From: Archaeoglobaceae archaeon
GTDB lineage: Archaea > Halobacteriota > Archaeoglobi > Archaeoglobales > Archaeoglobaceae
Direction of reading: 5' to 3'
Length of the DNA stretch: 7,897 nt
Assembly (NCBI GenBank): GCA_027066965.1
Contig: JAMOMT010000144.1
Span: forward strand, 1 to 7,897
Of this stretch, positions 5,089-7,897 are shown one piece after another. Under the pieces are notes generated by a model. It was not told the DNA's origin and did not search any database. It saw only the letters and a program-made list of their open reading frames with translations. Position 1 is the first letter of the stretch. Every line of letters starts with the position of its first letter. The position numbers were made by a program, and so were the translations under genes.

Positions 5089-6247
5089 GAGGTTCGATAT
5101 CTTCGTCGAAAAGTGTCAAGGTTTTCTCTATCCTCATTCTCTCAGCATCCTCAGCTTCTTCTTTGGCCTCTGCAGCCATCCTCTGCAGCTCCCTCACCCT
5201 CGGAACTTCAGTCACGTTTGCAAGCACGACGAGGGCTGCTACGTGCTCGGTCTTTCTCGTCGGGTAGTCTCCTGCCCTCACTTCGACTCCGGCTATCAGC
5301 TCTTCGAGCCACAGCTTCGCTTTCTCTAGTCCTTTTCTATCGAGCTGTTCTGGAGGACCGGCAACGAGCACGAGAGCTCTTTCAGCACTCTTCGGGTTAC
5401 ATGGGACTGAGAGCCTTCCAAGAGTTGCCCTCCTTACGAGAGTTGCTATCTTTATCGCCTTATCGTCCTCCATCAGCGGCTCCTTCTTCTTTCCGAACGG
5501 GAGCAGTTTCTTCTTTTTCTTCGACTCTGGCTCAGCTAGGGAGGTTGCGTATCCAATTGATGAGATTCCCCCACCCCTCAGCGTGTTTATGACCTCGGAG
5601 CTGTCGACGACCATCTCTCCTACCATTCCCTCTTCAACGGGCTCTCCAGCTCTCGCAAGTAAAGCGAGCCTCACGACTATCTCCCTATTTATCCTGTTAA
5701 AGCTCTCCTTCAGACTCAAACCTTCGAACTTCCAGGCTCCATTGTCTATGAGTATTAGGTTGTCAACGTACTTGAGCAGGGAGATCATACTCCTTGCGGC
5801 GTTCAAAGAATACAGCTTGCCCTCCTCGGGAGCCGGTAGAATTCCTATTGCGTAAACTGGCTCTGAGTACATCTCCGAAAGGTACTTTGCTAACACAGGA
5901 GCTCCTCCACTTCCAGTTCCTCCACCCAAGCCTGCAATAATCAGAAAAGCGTCGATCTCGTGAGTTCCTCTGTTATCTATCTCGCTCAGTATTGTTTCTA
6001 TGTCTTCCTGAGCTATCTTTGCCCCAAGCTTGTTGTCAGTTCCAACTCCGTGACCCTTAACTATTGTCTGGCCTATCAGAATTCTGTTCTCCTTCGGCAC
6101 GTGCTTGAGGCCGAGTAAATCCGTTCTGGCGGAATTGATCGCGAGTGTCTTGACTTCTATTCTGCTCCCCACCTTTTTCTCTCTTTCAAGGAATAAGTCT
6201 AATATCTTGCCTCCTGCCTGGCCGAATCCCACCATGAAAAATCTCAT
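5081..6247 (-). CDS. cetZ: CetZ-type tubulin/FtsZ-superfamily GTPase
   Basis: 388 residues. CetZ proteins form a third tubulin-superfamily group in archaea, polymerising with GTP and controlling cell shape and motility in haloarchaea. Visible: the N-terminal nucleotide loop VGFGQAGGKILD (6-17), LAINSARTDLLGL (35-47), the CetZ-typical RILIGQTIVKGHGVGTDNKLG (55-75), the tubulin signature GGGTGSG (108-114), DNLILIDNGAW (162-172), and the T7-loop region VVDSSEVINTL (213-223), whose acidic D215 and E218 correspond to the residues that activate GTP of the next subunit. A lysine-rich insertion (243-255, KKKKKLLPFGKKK) lies after the T7 region. The C-terminus has a charged helix (350-375) and a short acidic tail ending DEDIEPLI. 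Start ATG has AGGTGA seven bases upstream. The GGGTGSG form and the GQTIVKGHGVG block favour CetZ over cell-division FtsZ. It could be paralogous to FtsZ genes elsewhere in the genome. Confidence 0.92.
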   Translation of the reverse strand: MRFFMVGFGQAGGKILDLFLEREKKVGSRIEVKTLAINSARTDLLGLKHVPKENRILIGQTIVKGHGVGTDNKLGAKIAQEDIETILSEIDNRGTHEIDAFLIIAGLGGGTGSGGAPVLAKYLSEMYSEPVYAIGILPAPEEGKLYSLNAARSMISLLKYVDNLILIDNGAWKFEGLSLKESFNRINREIVVRLALLARAGEPVEEGMVGEMVVDSSEVINTLRGGGISSIGYATSLAEPESKKKKKLLPFGKKKEPLMEDDKAIKIATLVRRATLGRLSVPCNPKSAERALVLVAGPPEQLDRKGLEKAKLWLEELIAGVEVRAGDYPTRKTEHVAALVVLANVTEVPRVRELQRMAAEAKEEAEDAERMRIEKTLTLFDEDIEPLI

Positions 6248-6280
6248 TATTTACTCACCTGCTGAGAGTTCGTTTCCTCG

Positions 6281-6290
6281 GATTTAAGTC
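6281..6290 (-). promoter_or_regulatory. cetZ promoter
   Basis: The minus strand reads GACTTAAATC, a TATA-like element preceded by the purine-rich GGAAA of a possible BRE. Its centre is about 25 nt ahead of AGGTGA (6260-6255), itself seven bases from ATG 6247. cetZ therefore probably has its own start site within the 77-nt gap after dph2. Confidence 0.55.
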
Positions 6291-6303
6291 TTTCCATAAC
6301 CCC

Positions 6304-6318
6304 TTAGAAATTAAAAGA
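6304..6318 (-). terminator. T-rich run after dph2
   Basis: The minus strand reads AATCTTTTAATTTCT shortly after the dph2 TGA (6327-6325). It is a weak candidate for archaeal termination, with no stem-loop. Confidence 0.3.
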
Positions 6319-6324
6319 TTGCGT

Positions 6325-7341
6325 TCAGAGGATCTCGTCCATCTCGTAGTTCTCCCAGTTCCTCTTTCCTATTACGATTTCCATCTCTTGAGGAGTTAGA
6401 ACGGGTTTTCTAAACTTCTTCCAGTCGTCGTAAGCTATCCTTGGACAGGCAGTGTTAACGAAGCAATCGCACGGGAAGTTTTCTGATCTGATTTCGTCAA
6501 AGTAGGCAATGTAGCACTTCTTTCCCTTTGACCTGAGGTCGTTTTTCAGCTCTAAGGCGAGCTTGACTCTATTCTGCCCAGGCTTTGATGTTGCAAGGAT
6601 GCAAAAGACTTCACAGTCCATAGCTTTCGCCACGAGAGCGTACCTCCTCCTAAGAAACTCCTGAACTTCTTTCTCCTTAACGATCCTTAGTTTTCTCTCG
6701 AGCGGAGAGATCGCGTAAACCTTCTTTCCGGAGTATATCGCTGCCCCCCGGGGGTGAAATAGGCCGTCACCAATGAAAACTATAGCCTCAGCTCCCCTGT
6801 TAACAGCGGTAAAATTGCATCCGAGCACGAGCCCGGCTTTTGGGACTCTATTTGACCCCCTTTTTAGGGAGACTGAATAACCGAGCTTCTCCAGCTCCTC
6901 TTTCACGTCTTCGAGCCTGTGAACGTACTGAGAGGTTGCAACGAGGGAGATCATTTTCTCCTCAATCCTTTCCGCCAGGGATACGACTGCTTGGATGTCG
7001 TAATCGTACGTGTAAGGGATGAAGACAACTCTATCAAACTCGATACCTATTGGCTCGTGCGCGAAGTGCAGGAGGACGTCAACTTCCCTAATCAGCTCAG
7101 TATCAACGTCGCACGCACCGTACGTCGCCTTTCCGGAAACTAAGGTTTCAATCCCCCTACCTTCGAACTCGTCCACGATCTCAGGAACGTAATGCTTCAG
7201 CCCGTCTGGCAGCTGAATTCCAACTATTCTCGCGTTTCTCCTCTCTACCTCCTCCAGAGCAAGCTTTAAAGCTCTTTCAAGCCTTTCGTGCATCGTTTTC
7301 GGCAACTTCGACACCTCTTTTAGTGTTTTTGCTCCCGCCAT
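6325..7341 (-). CDS. dph2: Dph2, 2-(3-amino-3-carboxypropyl)histidine synthase
   Basis: 338 residues from ATG 7341. Archaeal Dph2 is a homodimeric, non-classical radical-SAM enzyme that transfers the aminocarboxypropyl group of SAM to a histidine of translation factor aEF2, the first step of diphthamide. The three cysteines that hold its 4Fe-4S cluster, one per domain, are all present: C77 in TYGACDVD (73-80), C175 in VLGCNF (172-177) and C299 in NTACPRI (296-302). Other family blocks are VGIQLPDGLKHY (40-51), VFIGDGLFHPRG (188-199) and TSKPGQNR (251-258). The start is uncertain: GAGGTG at 7317-7312 sits inside the frame, six bases before TTG 7305, and TATA elements overlap or lie close to ATG 7341, so a 326-residue product from TTG 7305 is more likely. 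It is divergent from the TIP49 gene. Diphthamide synthase and amidase genes are not in the window. Confidence 0.93.
   Translation of the reverse strand: MAGAKTLKEVSKLPKTMHERLERALKLALEEVERRNARIVGIQLPDGLKHYVPEIVDEFEGRGIETLVSGKATYGACDVDTELIREVDVLLHFAHEPIGIEFDRVVFIPYTYDYDIQAVVSLAERIEEKMISLVATSQYVHRLEDVKEELEKLGYSVSLKRGSNRVPKAGLVLGCNFTAVNRGAEAIVFIGDGLFHPRGAAIYSGKKVYAISPLERKLRIVKEKEVQEFLRRRYALVAKAMDCEVFCILATSKPGQNRVKLALELKNDLRSKGKKCYIAYFDEIRSENFPCDCFVNTACPRIAYDDWKKFRKPVLTPQEMEIVIGKRNWENYEMDEIL
7312..7317 (-). promoter_or_regulatory. Ribosome site suggesting a TTG start for dph2
   Basis: The minus strand reads GAGGTG here (AAAGAGGTG with flanks), 24 nt inside the longest dph2 frame, with a six-base spacer to in-frame TTG 7305-7303. 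The ATG at 7341 has no such site upstream, only an A/T-rich stretch. Confidence 0.55.
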
Positions 7342-7361
7342 TTTTTAAGAAACTTTTATAT
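7341..7361. promoter_or_regulatory. Divergent promoter region between dph2 and TIP49 gene
   Basis: Minus strand: CTTAAAAAA (7349-7341), about 28 nt ahead of the GAGGTG at 7317, would drive dph2. Plus strand: TTTTATAT (7354-7361), about 27 nt ahead of GGAGGTG at 7385, would drive the TIP49 gene. The two elements are five bases apart, so TBP bound at one could hinder or help the other. The minus-strand alternative TATAAAAG (7360-7353) overlaps the plus-strand box. Confidence 0.5.
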
Positions 7362-7397
7362 TGAACCACAAACCCACTGAAGTTGGAGGTGTTAGGT

Positions 7398-7897
7398 ATG
7401 GCGAGTGAGATCAGAGAGATAGCGAGGTTCGAGAGGATAGGAGCCCACTCGCACATAAGGGGGCTTGGGCTCGATGAGAACCTGAAGGCCAAGCCGGTTG
7501 CAGATGGGTTAGTTGGGCAGGTAAAAGCGAGGGAGGCAGCGGGAGTCATAGTCAAGCTGATAAAAGCTGGAAAGATGGCCGGCAGGGGAATACTGATCGC
7601 TGGGCCTCCGGGGACTGGTAAAACTGCAATAGCCGTTGCGATAAGCAAAGAGCTGGGTAAGGACATACCGTTCGTCCACGTTTCGGCGAGTGAGTTCTAC
7701 AGCACCGAGATGAAGAAGACCGAAGCTTTGATTCAGACGATCAGGAAGGCGATTGGAGTGAGGATAAAGGAGAGGAGAGAAGTTCTCGAGGGAGAAGTCG
7801 TTGGCTTAGATTACAACATGGTTCCGAACCCCTACAACCCAACGCAGAAGATACCTGAATCCGCAACTCTGACTCTCGCAACTAAGGACGAGAAGAG
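7398..7897 (+). CDS. TIP49/RuvB-like AAA+ ATPase, N-terminal part
   Basis: Partial: 166 codons, then the window ends; the family runs to about 450 residues. It is the archaeal relative of eukaryotic RUVBL1/RUVBL2 (pontin and reptin), hexameric AAA+ ATPases that act as chaperones or remodellers of chromatin and RNP complexes; the archaeal role is little known. Visible: the family's N-terminal block RIGAHSHIRGLGLDENLKAK (13-32), GLVGQVKAREAAGVIVKLIK (37-56), Walker A GPPGTGKT (69-76), VHVSASEFYSTEMKKTEALI (92-111), RKAIGVRIKE (115-124), and EVLEGEVVGL (127-136), where the inserted OB-fold domain II begins. The HSH and YSTE(M/I)KKTE blocks are TIP49-specific and separate it from bacterial RuvB. 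Walker B and the sensors lie beyond the window. ATG 7398 has GGAGGTG six bases upstream. Confidence 0.93.
   Translation, partial: MASEIREIARFERIGAHSHIRGLGLDENLKAKPVADGLVGQVKAREAAGVIVKLIKAGKMAGRGILIAGPPGTGKTAIAVAISKELGKDIPFVHVSASEFYSTEMKKTEALIQTIRKAIGVRIKERREVLEGEVVGLDYNMVPNPYNPTQKIPESATLTLATKDEK

Noticed and set aside
5113..5592. Plus-strand open frame of 159 codons opposite cetZ
   Set aside because: Ser/Leu/Arg-rich translation typical of the complement of a real gene; no homology, promoter or ribosome site.
7277..7666. Minus-strand open frame of 129 codons opposite the TIP49 gene and the dph2 start
   Set aside because: TIP49 on the plus strand is unmistakable; this is its antisense shadow.
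1..7897. CRISPR array, insertion sequence, or prophage genes
   Set aside because: No regularly spaced repeats, terminal inverted repeats, transposase or phage-like frames were found; gene content is housekeeping.

Overview
The window looks like a piece of a euryarchaeal chromosome, most likely from the Archaeoglobales (Archaeoglobus/Ferroglobus/Geoglobus type). This rests on gene content: a CetZ-type tubulin homologue, an archaeal TIP49 (RuvB-like) ATPase, the archaeal diphthamide enzyme Dph2, archaeal-type HisF and nicotinate phosphoribosyltransferase, TATA-box promoters about 25 nt ahead of GGAGGTGATC-type ribosome sites, and heavy use of AGA/AGG and ATA codons. The lineage is an inference from memory of these families, not from a search.

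Layout. Plus strand, left: the 3' end of a TrpB-type tryptophan synthase beta chain (1-159), a 256-nt gap that holds a candidate 32-residue small gene (211-309), then larB (416-1165). LarB and the minus-strand nicotinate phosphoribosyltransferase meet tail to tail and overlap by 41 bp. Minus strand, read right to left: dph2 (7341-6325), cetZ (6247-5081), a secreted and membrane-anchored protein (5049-3754), hisF (3591-2773), a small MazG-family pyrophosphohydrolase (2746-2420) and nicotinate phosphoribosyltransferase (2402-1125). Plus strand, right edge: the first 166 codons of the TIP49 ATPase (7398 onward), divergent from dph2 across a short shared promoter region.

How the genes fit. Nicotinate phosphoribosyltransferase makes NaMN, which becomes NaAD. 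NaAD supplies both NAD synthesis and LarB, the first enzyme of the nickel-pincer nucleotide cofactor. The facing, overlapping gene pair therefore sits at a metabolic branch point. HisF, the MazG-like protein and the phosphoribosyltransferase form a compact same-strand group dealing with phosphoribosyl or nucleotide substrates. Dph2 and TIP49 belong to translation-factor modification and to AAA+ complex functions. CetZ is cytoskeletal, and its neighbour is a coiled-coil cell-surface protein.

No mobile element, CRISPR array, rRNA or tRNA was seen, and no clear novel multi-gene system. The best leads are the small gene upstream of larB, the LarB/phosphoribosyltransferase pairing, two non-ATG starts implied by ribosome-site position (CTG and TTG), a Lys-rich insertion in CetZ, and a 60-nt G/T-only-like tract upstream of hisF.
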